A DNA stretch of 64,000 nt, taken from positions 1 through 64,000 of the forward strand of contig RXJR01000028.1 in the NCBI GenBank assembly GCA_003963305.1, given 5' to 3'. Source of the DNA: Candidatus Melainabacteria bacterium (lineage in GTDB: Bacteria; Cyanobacteriota; Vampirovibrionia; Obscuribacterales; Obscuribacteraceae). The translations under genes were made by a program, and so were the position numbers. Below are positions 1 to 10,362 of the stretch, piece by piece. Position 1 is the stretch's first letter; each line of letters starts with the position of its first letter. The notes beneath the pieces are model-generated. The model did no database searches and was not told where the DNA came from. It saw only the letters and a program-made list of their open reading frames with translations.

Positions 1-151
1 GAGGGCACTTGTCTGATCGGATGAAGCCGCATATCTTGAGGGCACTTGTCTGATCGGATGAAGCCGCATATCTTGAGGGCACTTGTCTGATCGGATGCAA
101 CCGCATATCTTGCGGGCACTGGTCTGATCGGATGAAGCCGCCGCATATCTA
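1..151. repeat. 37-bp tandem repeat array, cut by the window edge
   Basis: Two identical 37-bp units (1-37, 38-74), a third with two changes (75-111), and a fourth of 40 bp carrying a 3-bp GCC insertion (112-151). A decayed partial fifth unit follows to about 180. The unit starts GAGGGCACTTGTCTGATCGG and ends CATATCTT. The array begins at base 1, so more copies probably lie outside. No spacer variation between identical repeats is seen, so this is not CRISPR. No open reading frame runs through it convincingly. Confidence 0.9.
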
Positions 152-274
152 GAGCGCATTTGTCAGATTGAATTAAGCCGTCACTTCCAGTAGCATCTAT
201 CGAATAAATACTAAAAAATTGTTTTAAAAGAAGCCAGATACAGAGCAGATCTGTTATCAAAATATTGGGCAAAG

Positions 275-304
275 TTGACACAGATCGGCTTGGCCATTGA
301 ATAT
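275..304 (+). promoter_or_regulatory. possible promoter of the small heat-shock gene
   Basis: The 152-466 stretch holds no gene. It contains a perfect -35 hexamer TTGACA (275-280) and, 18 bp downstream, a weak -10 candidate GAATAT (299-304); TATACC at 302-307 is an alternative but the spacer would be 21 bp. No CIRCE-type inverted repeat (the HrcA operator) was found here, so heat-shock control by HrcA is not indicated. Confidence 0.3.
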
Positions 305-466
305 ACCTTCACCATAAATACACACCTTTGGTAGTAAATTTCGGGGGTGCGCATTGTGAAAGTTAGCTACGACCAACGTACTTTGTAGTCACTGCGACTG
401 GCACAGCGGGTTTGCAGTGAGCCACAGAGAGCAACAGTTTTGCTTGGAAAGAAAAAGGAGGAACTC

Positions 467-1033
467 ATGAAAACAATTCGCGACAAAGTTGTCCGTTTAT
501 CAGCCCTCGCTCTGTCAATGCTATTCGGATTCGGAGTGGGCTTTTCGAGCAAAGATGCAATTGAGAACGCAAACATGGCATACGCTGGTGAGGCAGCTAA
601 AGTAATCGTTGAAAAAGTAAGCGAGCCGACAACTTCCCTTAGAAGTAATCGGTTATTGGCGCCGGACCTCTGGGACATATACATCGATCCATTCTTCGTG
701 CCTGTCGGTATCAAAGCTATGCCTGCGCCGCTGCTTCCGCTAGTAAACTATTCTGCACAGACACCCAGAATTCAAACAATCAATGAAGAGAAAGAACTGA
801 GAGTGGTTGCGCAAGTCCCTGGCATGAACGAAAACGATGTAAAGGTTGAAGCGAGCGAGCGATCTGTCACGATCAAAGGGCACAAACAAGAGAAACGCGG
901 CGAAAGCGACAAATTCCAGAGTTTCGAAGAATCGTTTTCACAGACGGTGCAACTACCGTGCAGAGTCGACGCTGACAAAGTTCAAGCTACGGTCAAGGAT
1001 GGCTTGCTGACGGTGGTTCTGCCGAAAAGCTGA
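467..1033 (+). CDS. exported Hsp20/alpha-crystallin-family small heat-shock protein
   Basis: 188 aa. The start is the ATG at 467, placed 5 nt after a strong AAGGAGG (455-461); a TTG at 440 is also in frame but lacks a ribosome site. Residues 1-40 form a signal peptide: basic start, hydrophobic stretch LSALALSMLFGFGVGF, and a likely cleavage after AYA. The last ~90 residues form an alpha-crystallin domain: a beta-rich segment with the PGMNENDVKVEA signature and a C-terminal GLLTVVLPK strand. The family forms ATP-independent holdase oligomers that bind unfolding proteins and is normally cytoplasmic. An exported version would work in the envelope or periplasm. The usual C-terminal I-x-I/V tail is missing: the protein stops right after the last strand, so oligomer assembly may differ. 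Family assignment is firm; export is inferred. Confidence 0.88.
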   Translation: MKTIRDKVVRLSALALSMLFGFGVGFSSKDAIENANMAYAGEAAKVIVEKVSEPTTSLRSNRLLAPDLWDIYIDPFFVPVGIKAMPAPLLPLVNYSAQTPRIQTINEEKELRVVAQVPGMNENDVKVEASERSVTIKGHKQEKRGESDKFQSFEESFSQTVQLPCRVDADKVQATVKDGLLTVVLPKS

Positions 1034-1137
1034 TCGATAAACAGGACTACAATTCCAGTGAAGGGCAACAAAACTTTGCCGGTGGGGAGCTAACTAAGAC
1101 TAAGATCTGCTTGCGACTTAGAAGCTAGAAACGACCG

Positions 1138-2598
1138 TTATGGTGACCTGACAAACGTCAAAATTTCATCGAGATATTCATTGATGCCGGCTACCGCAGC
1201 GCGAACATCCTGGAGCATCGGAATGCGATCTCTGAGTAGGTCGATAGTGACATCCTTGTGCAGTGGTATGGTACCCGCCAGTTCTTCAAGATGCTTTTTA
1301 CTCGACGGTTTGTTAAGCGGTTCAATGTAATTGAGTTTGATCCAACGATCGATTAACTGCTCGCGGCGCGACTTCTTTTGTCCAGGTTCGTAGTCATTCA
1401 AATAGTTCCAAACTAAAGAAGGATATTTGTTGGGTTCATTAGGCACTAAACCGAAAATCGGTGCCAGCATGTTGGGATCACGTTCAGAACTCCTTTTGCC
1501 GCCGGCTTGTAACTTAAGGGCATAAGCACCTATCATGGCTGTGACTGCGCCGGCAATCGTGCCTAATTCGTTTCCTGCATTTTGATATTTCATCGGCGTC
1601 CCTATGGAGATCGCTCCTTGTGTCACTGCTAACGCACCACCACTGATGAAATTCAAGATGTTGTTATTACGAATAGCTTGATCGCGCTTCTCTTCCAAGA
1701 CCCGAGCGACAGCATCGTAGCCTGAGACCTGACGATCCAATTCTGATACTACCCGGCGAGTTGCTAAAAAAGCACTCAAAATATTTTCGTCAAGATCCTG
1801 CCTCACAGATACAACCGCGAGGCTATGAACACGCCGCCCGGGAACATAGACATGGTCTTTCTTCAAGTCGTTCAGTTCAGCAATTTCATCGAGCATTTGC
1901 AGATCTTTGGCTACTTTCACTGCGCCGATAGAAATAGGACCGCGATCATTAATGCTAACATCATAGTTTTTTCTCTCGTTAGACTCGATCTGGTCGGCGT
2001 CGTATGGTACTGGCTTTCTACGCTGCCCCTTGATCGGTGGCTCAAGTTCAGAAGACTTATTCTGTTCTTGTCCTCCACTTTTGGCATAAGGCGCGACATT
2101 GGGGCTTAGTTTTGATGAATTGTTGTCGACTGAATTCTTTGCATCCTTAGCGACCGGACGCAAAAGCTTATCGTCATCCGTGACTGGTCCAGCCTTAAAA
2201 TCGGTACCGGATGTGAAAGGCTTACTGGAATCAGGATCCACTGAGCCCTGAACGGGATTCAATTCAGATTTAATACTATCGGCTGACGAATTCTGTTTCG
2301 ACACAGCCACCAGAGAACTTCTACTGCTTCGTGGTAAACCGATATCGGTTAAACATTGTTCCCTCACAGACTGTAAACCGATATCGCTTGAACCTACCGG
2401 TCTCTCGGATTGTAAACCGATATCGCTTGAACCAAGCAGTCTCCCAGACTGTAAACCGATATCGCTCCGCCCGGACCCGATACCAGTTCGTAAATCTATA
2501 TCAGCAGACTCATATCCGAACGCGCCTGGAGGAACGAGATTCCACAACAAAATATTGAAAATCGCCAAAGCGACTTTCGGTTTCGAGAGCGCAGCCAC
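1138..2598 (-). CDS. secreted protein of unknown function with 13-residue N-terminal repeats
   Basis: 486 aa from a GTG start. Residues 1-28 look like a signal peptide (basic start, hydrophobic AIFNILLWNLVPPGAFG). Residues ~33-95 are five 13-residue repeats beginning D-I-G/D-L, encoded by a 39-bp tandem repeat with a GATATC palindrome in each unit. A polar, low-complexity linker (~100-230) follows, then a more ordered region with two or three hydrophobic stretches near residues 320-370 (ISGGALAVTQGAISIGTP and a Gly/Ala-rich segment) that could be membrane-embedded. I recognise no catalytic motif or family. The gene stands alone, downstream of its minus-strand neighbour glgB's 3' side. Coding is supported by the signal peptide, length and the repeat keeping frame (39 = 3x13). 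Function unknown. Confidence 0.7.
   Translation of the reverse strand: MAALSKPKVALAIFNILLWNLVPPGAFGYESADIDLRTGIGSGRSDIGLQSGRLLGSSDIGLQSERPVGSSDIGLQSVREQCLTDIGLPRSSRSSLVAVSKQNSSADSIKSELNPVQGSVDPDSSKPFTSGTDFKAGPVTDDDKLLRPVAKDAKNSVDNNSSKLSPNVAPYAKSGGQEQNKSSELEPPIKGQRRKPVPYDADQIESNERKNYDVSINDRGPISIGAVKVAKDLQMLDEIAELNDLKKDHVYVPGRRVHSLAVVSVRQDLDENILSAFLATRRVVSELDRQVSGYDAVARVLEEKRDQAIRNNNILNFISGGALAVTQGAISIGTPMKYQNAGNELGTIAGAVTAMIGAYALKLQAGGKRSSERDPNMLAPIFGLVPNEPNKYPSLVWNYLNDYEPGQKKSRREQLIDRWIKLNYIEPLNKPSSKKHLEELAGTIPLHKDVTIDLLRDRIPMLQDVRAAVAGINEYLDEILTFVRSP
2337..2506. repeat. 39-bp tandem repeat with GATATC-centred palindromes, inside the coding region
   Basis: Palindromic cores start at 2337 (AACCGATATCGGTT, a perfect 14-bp palindrome), 2376, 2415 and 2454 (AACCGATATCGCT variants), with a degenerate fifth at 2493, exactly 39 bp apart each time. 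In the minus-strand gene each unit encodes a D-I-G-L repeat. The same core recurs in spacers at 13366-13413 and 21542-21631. Confidence 0.9.
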
Positions 2599-2747
2599 TT
2601 CTTACCTGAACAAACAGTTGCAAACGTATAGCATAGTCTACAGCTCGCGACTGGTGTCCATAATTAGAAATCTTTCGTTCTTAGCAGACCATGTCAGATC
2701 GAGTCGACACAGCTAAAGCGCTGGCTTCACCATGCTGATGAGCTAGT

Positions 2748-4655
2748 CTAGCCCTGCGCCTTGAACACAACCATTGCCAGAGGTGGCAAAGTCAGCACCA
2801 GTGCGTTACGTCTACCATGGAAGGACACAGGGCTTGCTTCTACACCTCCAAAATTTCCCTGCCCGCTGCCACCGTACGCAACAGCGTCACTATTCAGAAC
2901 TTCCTTCCAGTATCCCCCATGTGGCACACCAATCATGTAGTTATGGCGTGGCACGGGCGTGAAGTTGCATGCAATAACAAGTGCATTCTTCGGATCCCTG
3001 GCGTTTCGCATGTAAGTGAAAATGCTCTGCTCATAATCAGTGCAATCGATCCACTCAAAACTATTTCCACCATTCTCCAACTCATAAAGGGCGGGTTCTT
3101 CCTTATAAATCTTGTTTAGATCCTTCATCCATTGCTGCACACCGTGGTTCAAAGGATGATTCAACAAGTGCCAATCCAGGCTCGCTTCGTGATACCACTC
3201 GTTAAACTGACCAAATTCACCGCCCATGAAAATCAGTTTCTTGCCCGTGATTGTATACATGTAGCCAAAGAGCAACCGCAAATTAGCGAACTTCTGCCAG
3301 TCGTCTCCGGGCATTTTTGATAACAACGATCTTTTGCCATACACCACCTCATCATGAGACAGCGCCAGAACAAAATTTTCAGAATACGCGTAGAGGCCAC
3401 GAAAGGTCAGCTTGTTGTGGTGATACTTTCTGTGAATAGGCTCGTTCTGCATGTACTCCAGGGTGTCATGCATCCAGCCCATATCCCACTTCAGACCGAA
3501 ACCAAGCCCGCCCAGGTAAGTCGGTTTGGATACTTGCGGCCAGGCCGTTGACTCCTCTGCAACAACAAGAACATCAGGATGCTCGAGGTATACACGTTCA
3601 TTTAGTCGCTTCATGAAGTTGATAGCTTCAATATTTTCTCTGCCACCATATTGATTAGGCAACCACTCGCCATCTTTGCGAGCGTAATCGAGATAAAGCA
3701 TTGATGCAACTGCATCGACACGCAATCCATCGACGTGATACTTTTCGAGCCAGAACAACGCATTGCTGATCAAAAAGTTGCTTACTTCGTAACGACCGTA
3801 ATTAAAGACGTAAGTGCCCCACTCTTTATGCTCACCCTGTCGTTCATCTTGATGCTCGTACAGATGTGTACCGTCGAAATTACCCAGACCGTGACCGTCA
3901 CGTGGATAGTGTGAAGGTACCCAATCGACAATCACACCAATTCCATTCTGGTGTAAAACATCGACAAAATAGGCGAAATCGTCTGGGCTTCCAAATCGGC
4001 TGGTTGGCGCAAAATAACCAACTACCTGATAGCCCCACGACAGATCAAGAGGATGTTCGGCGATCGGCATCAATTCGACGTGCGTGAAGTTCATTTCCTT
4101 GACGTACTTGCTTAGCTTGTCAGCGAGTTCCCTGTATGTTAACCAGCGATTGTTCTCCTCAGGTACTCGCATCCATGAGCCAAGATGCACTTCGTAGATC
4201 GAGATGGGCGCCTCTAGCGAATTTTTCGTAGCTCGAGTCTCCATCCACTTTTTATCGTTCCACTTGTACTTATCCAACTCCCAAACAACAGAAGCTGTTT
4301 TGGGTCGCTCCTCAGCAGCGAAACCAAACGGATCGGATTTTTCAGCACGATATCCCGCAGCGCCCTTGACGAAAAACTTATACGTAGCACCTGCCTTGAT
4401 ACCGGGGACAAATGTTGCCCATATACCAGAGCCGGCGATAGGCTTCATCGGGTTAGCATCACCCTTCCAGCCATTAAAGTCGCCGATGACCGAGATTGCT
4501 TCAGCACTTGGTGCCCATACAGCGAAGTGAACACCCTTTTTACCATTCAGCTCCATCGGATGTGCGCCGAGCTTCTCGTAAATTTTATAGTGATTCCCCT
4601 CAGCAAAGAGATGGACGTCGTATTCACTAATCAACGGCGCTTCAGTATCGATCAT
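2748..4655 (-). CDS. glgB: 1,4-alpha-glucan branching enzyme
   Basis: 635 aa from the ATG at 4655, which follows AAAGGGG by 6 nt; a TTG at 4673 is in frame but less likely. GlgB cuts alpha-1,4 chains and re-attaches them in alpha-1,6 linkage, giving branched glycogen in the cytoplasm. Order of domains: N-terminal CBM48 ([20 protein letters not shown], ~residues 40-130), GH13 TIM barrel with [10 protein letters not shown] (nucleophile Asp), [10 protein letters not shown] (acid/base Glu) and [10 protein letters not shown] (transition-state Asp), and a C-terminal beta domain. The length is normal for the shorter GlgB class with one CBM48. It is the last gene of the glgE - treS/mak - glgB operon; the gap to treS is about 40 bp. 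No glgA or glgC is nearby, so the branching partner here is GlgE. Confident call. Confidence 0.96.
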   Translation of the reverse strand: MIDTEAPLISEYDVHLFAEGNHYKIYEKLGAHPMELNGKKGVHFAVWAPSAEAISVIGDFNGWKGDANPMKPIAGSGIWATFVPGIKAGATYKFFVKGAAGYRAEKSDPFGFAAEERPKTASVVWELDKYKWNDKKWMETRATKNSLEAPISIYEVHLGSWMRVPEENNRWLTYRELADKLSKYVKEMNFTHVELMPIAEHPLDLSWGYQVVGYFAPTSRFGSPDDFAYFVDVLHQNGIGVIVDWVPSHYPRDGHGLGNFDGTHLYEHQDERQGEHKEWGTYVFNYGRYEVSNFLISNALFWLEKYHVDGLRVDAVASMLYLDYARKDGEWLPNQYGGRENIEAINFMKRLNERVYLEHPDVLVVAEESTAWPQVSKPTYLGGLGFGLKWDMGWMHDTLEYMQNEPIHRKYHHNKLTFRGLYAYSENFVLALSHDEVVYGKRSLLSKMPGDDWQKFANLRLLFGYMYTITGKKLIFMGGEFGQFNEWYHEASLDWHLLNHPLNHGVQQWMKDLNKIYKEEPALYELENGGNSFEWIDCTDYEQSIFTYMRNARDPKNALVIACNFTPVPRHNYMIGVPHGGYWKEVLNSDAVAYGGSGQGNFGGVEASPVSFHGRRNALVLTLPPLAMVVFKAQG

Positions 4656-4693
4656 TGCACACCCCTTTAACAATCACGAATCGTGATACCACT

Positions 4694-7600
4694 TCAGTAT
4701 TCCTCACTGTAGAAAGCACCAGCTTTCAAATATTCAAGTACGCTGCTTACAGGCACTCTTAACCAATCAGGTCTGTTATTCACCTCATAAAAGATCTCAT
4801 AGAACGCCTTATCGATCATGAACGGCAACAGCGCACGGAAGAAATCACTTCGATCCGATGGCACAAGCGATGAACCTTCCATCGCCTGTAAATATCCCTT
4901 CAGAAACGAGGCTGATGACCAGGCTTCGCATGCTTTCGCCCAGGGCAAGAAGGCTTCAAGATCTTCGGCGCGATTGTGCGTGAACAGGAACAAGCTGGCA
5001 TAACTGGCATAACTGAACGAACGAACCATGCCCGCGACGTCTTTTAGCGGTGTCTGTTTGGCAATTCGTAGCTCGAGCGGCTTGGACGGTTCACCTTCGA
5101 AATCGAGAATGAAGAAATCTCCGCCCGAATATAGAACCTGGCCCAAGTGATAGTCGCCATGGCATCTAATTTTGGTAAGCTCCTCGTTGATTGTTGCGAG
5201 ACGATCAAGAAGATCTACGACCTTTGGCCGGTAAAGAAGCAACGATTTTATCGAGTTAACGAGATCTGGTTCAGCTGTACGCACCTTTTGCTCAAGCAAT
5301 TTGAATACTTTGACCACGTCGTATCTCATCGTGGACGATATATCTATCAATTCGTTTCTGCTGATTGGCTCGGGCTGGAAAGCAGTCAGGTCTGATGGTT
5401 TTCCAAGAGCGATGTGCATCTCGGCAGTGCGTGCGCCCAGCTTGGCTGCATCTTTGATGTACACACCAAGAAGCTCAAATACTTCCTCAGGCGGCTCAAT
5501 ATTTACAAGTTCTGAGAGTGGCACTGCAGGCGGTGTCATCTTAGACAGCAAAGTTGCTTTAGTGCTGCATCGCTCATAATATCTTCTAAATTCAGCAACC
5601 GTGTAACTCCAGGCATCGCCCTGATTTTGCACGTACTCCTGCAAGAGCCCGAGAGTATACAACGTGGCCAATCGCGGATTGGTATACCCCAACACACCAG
5701 CTGCAGCCGGCACTTGAGAGAAAGGTGACGTCTCGGTCAAATATCTGGATATCTCGTAATCTGGATTCAAGCCCGGCTCCAGATGTCTGAAGAGCTTGAG
5801 AATAAATCGATTGCCATAAATTATAGATGAGTTGCTTTGCTCGCTTTCAACTCTTTTGACGGGGCTTGCCAGTTCGCCCTTGGCGCTGATAACTTCGAAC
5901 GCAGGCAACTTGAACGATTCGACAAATCCGACCTGGCCGCGAATGCGTTTGTCTTCCGTTATGTATGACAGAATTCCGGCGTTGAATTTCTCGTTATCCA
6001 GTGCATCGTACAAAATCGCTTTCCTGTCTTTATCAGTCAGTTCCGCGATAATAGCAGGGGCCTTGGAAGGCAGCGCTTGAGCATCAGAATCCTGACTTTC
6101 GATTTCCAGGGCAACAAACATGTTGTACAGATCCATCTCTCCGTCAGAATAATGAATCTCTAGAACAAGCATTCCTGACTGCAGTCCGGTTGAAGCTGAC
6201 AGATCGATCCAATCATTGACTTTGGTGGAAGTTACATTTTTCGACTTCTTGCCGAACCATCGCTGTCCCCGTATAAATTGAGGTATGATGCGATTTTCCA
6301 GAATCTTTTTAAACGGACTGGTCAACAAAGTATTGATTGATGAAACAGTATCGACAACGTAAATGCTCTGCGATTCGACGGATTTTAACGCCAGGGGAGC
6401 TGTTTCAGCAAAGGGACTGACCTTGTTAGTGGCTAATTGCAGCCAGTAAAAGGAGTGTCCGGCGAGCGTGAGCGTATACTTTTCTTCAGTAATCGGGTGA
6501 AAAGGAACGAGCCCAAACATCTCAATTGGTGTTACCCCAGCGTAATCGGGAAGGTCTAAACTGACCGATTGTGGATACCGCGATAGATTGGCCACCACAA
6601 GAACTGTTTCACCTTCGAACGATCTCTTGTAGGCGAGGATTTTCCTATTTTCCGGATACAGTATTTCCAGAGTGCCACGACCAAAAACTTTATGTTGTTT
6701 CCGGAGCTTGATCACCGAGCGCATCCAGTTAAGCAACGATGAGGGATCTAGATTTTGTGCCTCGACATTAATGGCCTGGTAACCAGTGACCGGATCCATG
6801 ATCGGTGCAGAATATAGCTTGGCAAACAATGCTTTTGAAAATCCAGCATTCCGATCGCCATTCCACTGCATCGGTGTGCGTACACCGTGACGATCGCCCA
6901 GGAAGATATTTTCACCCATCCCAATCTCATCACCATAGTACACAATAGGAGTGCCCGGCATGGAAAACAGAATGCTGTTTAAAAGCTTTATCTTGTCACG
7001 ACTGTAATCAAGCAAGGGAGCCAATCTTCTTCTAATACCAAGATTGATGCGCATCATCGGATCGTGAGCGTATGCGTTGTACATGTAATCTCGCTCGTCG
7101 TCTGTAACCATCTCGAGAGTCAACTCGTCATGATTGCGCAAGAACATAGCCCACTGACAGTCGTAGGGAATATCGGGTGTTTGCCGTAAAATTTCCGTGA
7201 TCGGATGACGATCTTCTTGATGAACAGCTAGATAGATGCGAGGCATAACGGGAAAGTGAAATGCCATATGGCATTCATCGCTGTTACCGAAATATTGAAT
7301 TACTTCAGTCGGCCACTGATTAGCCTCAGCCAGGAAAATGCGATTCGGATACTCCTCATCGAGAACTTTGCGCATTTCTTTTAAAATTGCGTGCGTATCG
7401 GGCAAATTTTCGCAATTAGTGCCTTCCCGTTCGATCAGGTACGGAATAGCGTCAAGACGCATCCCATCTACGCCCAGGTCAAGCCAGAACTTCATGATTT
7501 TAATAATGGCGCGCCGAACGTTTGGATTATCGAAGTTGAGATCAGGCTGATGGTGAAAGAAACGGTGCCAATAATACTGTTTTGCAATCGGATCCCATGT

Positions 7601-8068
7601 CCAATTCGATTTTTCTGAATCGAGGAAAATTATGCGAGCATCTTGATACTTTGTGTCCGTATCACTCCACACATAGAAATCACGTTTGCTTGAGCCTGGT
7701 GGAGCCTTGCGGGAAGCGTCGAACCATGGATGTTGGTCGGAGGTATGATTGATAACAAGCTCGGTAATCACCTTCAAACCGCGATTATGAGCCTCTCGCA
7801 CGAAGTTGCGAAAGTCTTTACGGTCTCCGTAGACAGGGTTTATGCCTTCATAGTCGGCAATGTCATAACCGTCGTCGCGCAAAGGCGACGGGTAAAACGG
7901 CAGCAACCAAATAGTATCAACGCCGAGTTCTTGCAGATAATCCAGTTTCTGCATGAGCCCCGGGAAATCACCGTAGCCATCATCATTGCTGTCAAAAAAC
8001 GATTTTACGTGCAGCTGATAGATAACAGCGTCTTTATACCAGAGTGGTTCGAGTTCTGAGTAATTCAC
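4694..8068 (-). CDS. treS: trehalose synthase (maltose isomerase) fused to maltokinase
   Basis: 1124 aa, two enzymes in one chain. Residues 1-~550 are a GH13 trehalose synthase that interconverts trehalose and maltose: catalytic Asp206 ([10 protein letters not shown]), Glu248 ([10 protein letters not shown]) and Asp314 ([10 protein letters not shown]). Residues ~590-1124 are a maltokinase with an aminoglycoside-phosphotransferase-like fold: the cap region has [12 protein letters not shown], and the active site has [11 protein letters not shown] followed by [10 protein letters not shown] (metal-binding Asp). It makes maltose-1-phosphate from maltose and ATP, the substrate of GlgE. Such fusions are known in GlgE-pathway bacteria and channel maltose onward. 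The gene starts 9 bp after the glgE stop, implying one transcript. Both halves look intact. Confidence 0.95.
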   Translation of the reverse strand: MNYSELEPLWYKDAVIYQLHVKSFFDSNDDGYGDFPGLMQKLDYLQELGVDTIWLLPFYPSPLRDDGYDIADYEGINPVYGDRKDFRNFVREAHNRGLKVITELVINHTSDQHPWFDASRKAPPGSSKRDFYVWSDTDTKYQDARIIFLDSEKSNWTWDPIAKQYYWHRFFHHQPDLNFDNPNVRRAIIKIMKFWLDLGVDGMRLDAIPYLIEREGTNCENLPDTHAILKEMRKVLDEEYPNRIFLAEANQWPTEVIQYFGNSDECHMAFHFPVMPRIYLAVHQEDRHPITEILRQTPDIPYDCQWAMFLRNHDELTLEMVTDDERDYMYNAYAHDPMMRINLGIRRRLAPLLDYSRDKIKLLNSILFSMPGTPIVYYGDEIGMGENIFLGDRHGVRTPMQWNGDRNAGFSKALFAKLYSAPIMDPVTGYQAINVEAQNLDPSSLLNWMRSVIKLRKQHKVFGRGTLEILYPENRKILAYKRSFEGETVLVVANLSRYPQSVSLDLPDYAGVTPIEMFGLVPFHPITEEKYTLTLAGHSFYWLQLATNKVSPFAETAPLALKSVESQSIYVVDTVSSINTLLTSPFKKILENRIIPQFIRGQRWFGKKSKNVTSTKVNDWIDLSASTGLQSGMLVLEIHYSDGEMDLYNMFVALEIESQDSDAQALPSKAPAIIAELTDKDRKAILYDALDNEKFNAGILSYITEDKRIRGQVGFVESFKLPAFEVISAKGELASPVKRVESEQSNSSIIYGNRFILKLFRHLEPGLNPDYEISRYLTETSPFSQVPAAAGVLGYTNPRLATLYTLGLLQEYVQNQGDAWSYTVAEFRRYYERCSTKATLLSKMTPPAVPLSELVNIEPPEEVFELLGVYIKDAAKLGARTAEMHIALGKPSDLTAFQPEPISRNELIDISSTMRYDVVKVFKLLEQKVRTAEPDLVNSIKSLLLYRPKVVDLLDRLATINEELTKIRCHGDYHLGQVLYSGGDFFILDFEGEPSKPLELRIAKQTPLKDVAGMVRSFSYASYASLFLFTHNRAEDLEAFLPWAKACEAWSSASFLKGYLQAMEGSSLVPSDRSDFFRALLPFMIDKAFYEIFYEVNNRPDWLRVPVSSVLEYLKAGAFYSEEY

Positions 8069-8077
8069 CGGTGCTCC

Positions 8078-10093
8078 CTAAACAAAATAATCAAAGTCGC
8101 GTTCGGACTTCAGTTTACGCATTACCCTGAAGACATATGCAGGTGAAACATGCGGATCCAACTGAACAAAGTTCGTGTCACCAGTCCAGAAGAAGCGAAC
8201 ACCGGTAATCAGATCATGAACCTGGAAGGTTTGGTCAGCTCCCAGTTCTTCAAAGGGAATATGCAAGTATCCAGATTGGGTGTGATGAGGATCAAGATTT
8301 ACAACTACGAGAATGGTGTTGGAACCATCTTCGGTGCTCTTCGTAAAAGCAATCATCTCGCGATTATCGATATTGAGGAACTTGAGATTACGATTGGTGT
8401 GAAGAGCCGAATTCGTTCTGCGAATTTTGTTTAGCCTGGTAATAAAATCTTTGATCGAGTGGGGATCTTCCAGATTCCACGTACGAATCTCATACTTCTC
8501 CGAATCTTTGTACTCCTCCGCGTTCGGCATCGCATCGGTAACACAGAGTTCGAATGGAGGACCGTAAATTCCGTAGGTAGCGCCGAGAGTAGCAGCCAGA
8601 GCCGCTCGGATCATGAATCCCGAACGCCCACTGTACTGCAAGAAATCAGGCAATATGTCGGGAGTGTTGGCAAAAAGGTTTGGACGCAGATAATCAGCCA
8701 GCTCAGTGTTATAAAGCTCGTTGAAATAATTGGTGAGTTCGTCTTTGTTATTGCGCCACGTAAAATAGGTATACGACTGAGAAAAACCGCACTTCGCCAG
8801 GTATTGCATAACCTTTGGCCGCGCGAATGCTTCGGAGAGGAAGACAGTCTCTGGAAAAATTCGCTTCACTTCCCTGATCAAAAAATGCCAGAAAGGATAG
8901 GGCTTGGTGTGGGGATTATCGACCCGAAAAACCTTAACGCCTTGTTGAGCCCAATACACAACAACGTCTTTCAATTCTTCCCAGAGAGACTGCCAGTCTT
9001 CGCACTCGAAATCGATTGGATAGATATCTTCGTAGCGCTTTGGGGGATTCTCGGCACAACGAATAGATCCATCCGGACGACGGTAGAACCAATCTGGATG
9101 CTCAGTCACGTAGGGGTGATCAGGGGAGCATTGGAAGGCAATGTCCATGGCGATGTCAATACCACGCACAGCTGCGGCGTTAATTAACTCGTGAAAGTCA
9201 GAAAGCGATCCTAGTTGCGGATGAATCGCCAGGTGTCCACCTTCCTTAGCTCCTATCGCCCAAGGACTGCCTACATCATCAGGTCCAGCAGACAACGTGT
9301 TGTTAGGACCTTTCCGTGCCACCGTACCGATTGGGTGAATCGGTGGCAAATAAAGAACATCGAAACCCATTTCCTCGACATAAGGCAAATGATTTATCAC
9401 ATCTTTAAACGTGCCATGATGAGTTTTCTTGTCAGTCACTGAGCGAGGGAAAAGCTCATACCATGCACCGTACAGTGCACGCTCCGCTTCAACCATAACG
9501 CTAAGAATTTTGTGATACTGACGAACCCGACCGCGACGACTGTATTTATGCATGAGGTCAGCCAGGGGTGAACTGGACAGCACAAGCTGATATTCAAATG
9601 TCTCGAGCATCTCTGCATACTTAGATAGTTCAGGACGCTCGCTTACTGGTGCATCTTTGATCGCATCAGCAATTAGAATGGCTCCCTCTGTTAACTCCAA
9701 CCTCACGTCCTGTCCAGCAGCGAGCTTCTTTCTCGTGTCACGCGTCCAGTTGGAAAACGCGTCAATCCAGGCGCTGATTGTAAATTCGTAATAACCCAGT
9801 TCAGCTACCGTAAACACCCCTTCAAAGAGATCGAACCCAGGCTGCTTCAATACCATGGGAACTTGAGTCCAGTCCGAGTCACCGGCTTTGCGATAATGCA
9901 AACTGGCGCCAATGGCATTGTGTCCGTCTGTGTGGATGCTCGCTGTCACACGCACCTTTTCGCCCACCACTCTCTTAGCAGGAAAGGCCCCGTCATCGAC
10001 TTGTGGTTGCACATTCTCGATCGTGACACGCGACTCACTCAGCAAATTTGGGGGCGCGTATTTAGATGCTTGACTAGTCTCAGGTTTAGGCAT
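8078..10093 (-). CDS. glgE: alpha-1,4-glucan:maltose-1-phosphate maltosyltransferase
   Basis: 671 aa, ATG at 10093. GlgE extends alpha-1,4-glucan by two glucose units from maltose-1-phosphate. The N-terminal beta domain (~1-120, RVTASIHTDGHNAIGASLHYR) is typical of GlgE. The GH13 core has VKVFRVDNPHTKPYPFWHFL (nucleophile Asp), TVFLSEAFARPKVM (acid/base Glu) and an Asp in the YKDSEKYEIRTW segment; the phosphate-binding DNPHTKP region distinguishes it from ordinary amylases. The length matches the family. It is the first gene of the operon with treS/mak and glgB, so the cluster encodes a complete trehalose-to-branched-glucan route. It diverges from the heme oxygenase gene across a 269-bp spacer. 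The ribosome site is weak. Confidence 0.96.
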   Translation of the reverse strand: MPKPETSQASKYAPPNLLSESRVTIENVQPQVDDGAFPAKRVVGEKVRVTASIHTDGHNAIGASLHYRKAGDSDWTQVPMVLKQPGFDLFEGVFTVAELGYYEFTISAWIDAFSNWTRDTRKKLAAGQDVRLELTEGAILIADAIKDAPVSERPELSKYAEMLETFEYQLVLSSSPLADLMHKYSRRGRVRQYHKILSVMVEAERALYGAWYELFPRSVTDKKTHHGTFKDVINHLPYVEEMGFDVLYLPPIHPIGTVARKGPNNTLSAGPDDVGSPWAIGAKEGGHLAIHPQLGSLSDFHELINAAAVRGIDIAMDIAFQCSPDHPYVTEHPDWFYRRPDGSIRCAENPPKRYEDIYPIDFECEDWQSLWEELKDVVVYWAQQGVKVFRVDNPHTKPYPFWHFLIREVKRIFPETVFLSEAFARPKVMQYLAKCGFSQSYTYFTWRNNKDELTNYFNELYNTELADYLRPNLFANTPDILPDFLQYSGRSGFMIRAALAATLGATYGIYGPPFELCVTDAMPNAEEYKDSEKYEIRTWNLEDPHSIKDFITRLNKIRRTNSALHTNRNLKFLNIDNREMIAFTKSTEDGSNTILVVVNLDPHHTQSGYLHIPFEELGADQTFQVHDLITGVRFFWTGDTNFVQLDPHVSPAYVFRVMRKLKSERDFDYFV

Positions 10094-10215
10094 AATTGTT
10101 AAGCTTGACCAGCGAACGGTTTCGACCCTGTATGGTACGCGATTATCGGCTTTTCATTCTAGTATGGAAGCTCGTTCAACGCTAAACCGTTCACAATAGT
10201 CAACATGGCTCAGGT

Positions 10216-10231
10216 GTTACGTAAGTTACGT
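10216..10231. promoter_or_regulatory. TTACGTAA palindrome / GTTACGT direct repeat between glgE and heme oxygenase
   Basis: The divergent spacer 10094-10362 contains GTTACGT at 10216-10222 and again at 10225-10231, the first forming the 8-bp palindrome TTACGTAA (10217-10224). Repeats 9 bp apart between divergent genes could be an operator, but no known regulator consensus is matched. The rest of the spacer shows nothing clear. Confidence 0.25.
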
Positions 10232-10362
10232 CGAACAGACGTTTGGCTAAGAAGGACTTTCTGCTTAAGAAGTGGTTTGTCTGGATCGCCCAAGCGTTAA
10301 ATCTGAGACAATAGTTTAACTAGTCAACAACTTTGGTTTGTAAGCCAGGAGCGAGATCCAAC

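Noticed and set aside
1-151. CRISPR array
   Set aside because: Units are contiguous, without unique spacers, and no cas gene is present in the window.
2331-2558. Plus-strand ORF with VNRYRLN repeats
   Set aside because: It is the antisense shadow of the 39-bp repeat in the secreted-protein gene; the minus strand has a signal peptide and full-length coding.
8459-9187. Long plus-strand ORF opposite glgE
   Set aside because: Antisense to a strongly conserved enzyme; no family features or ribosome site.
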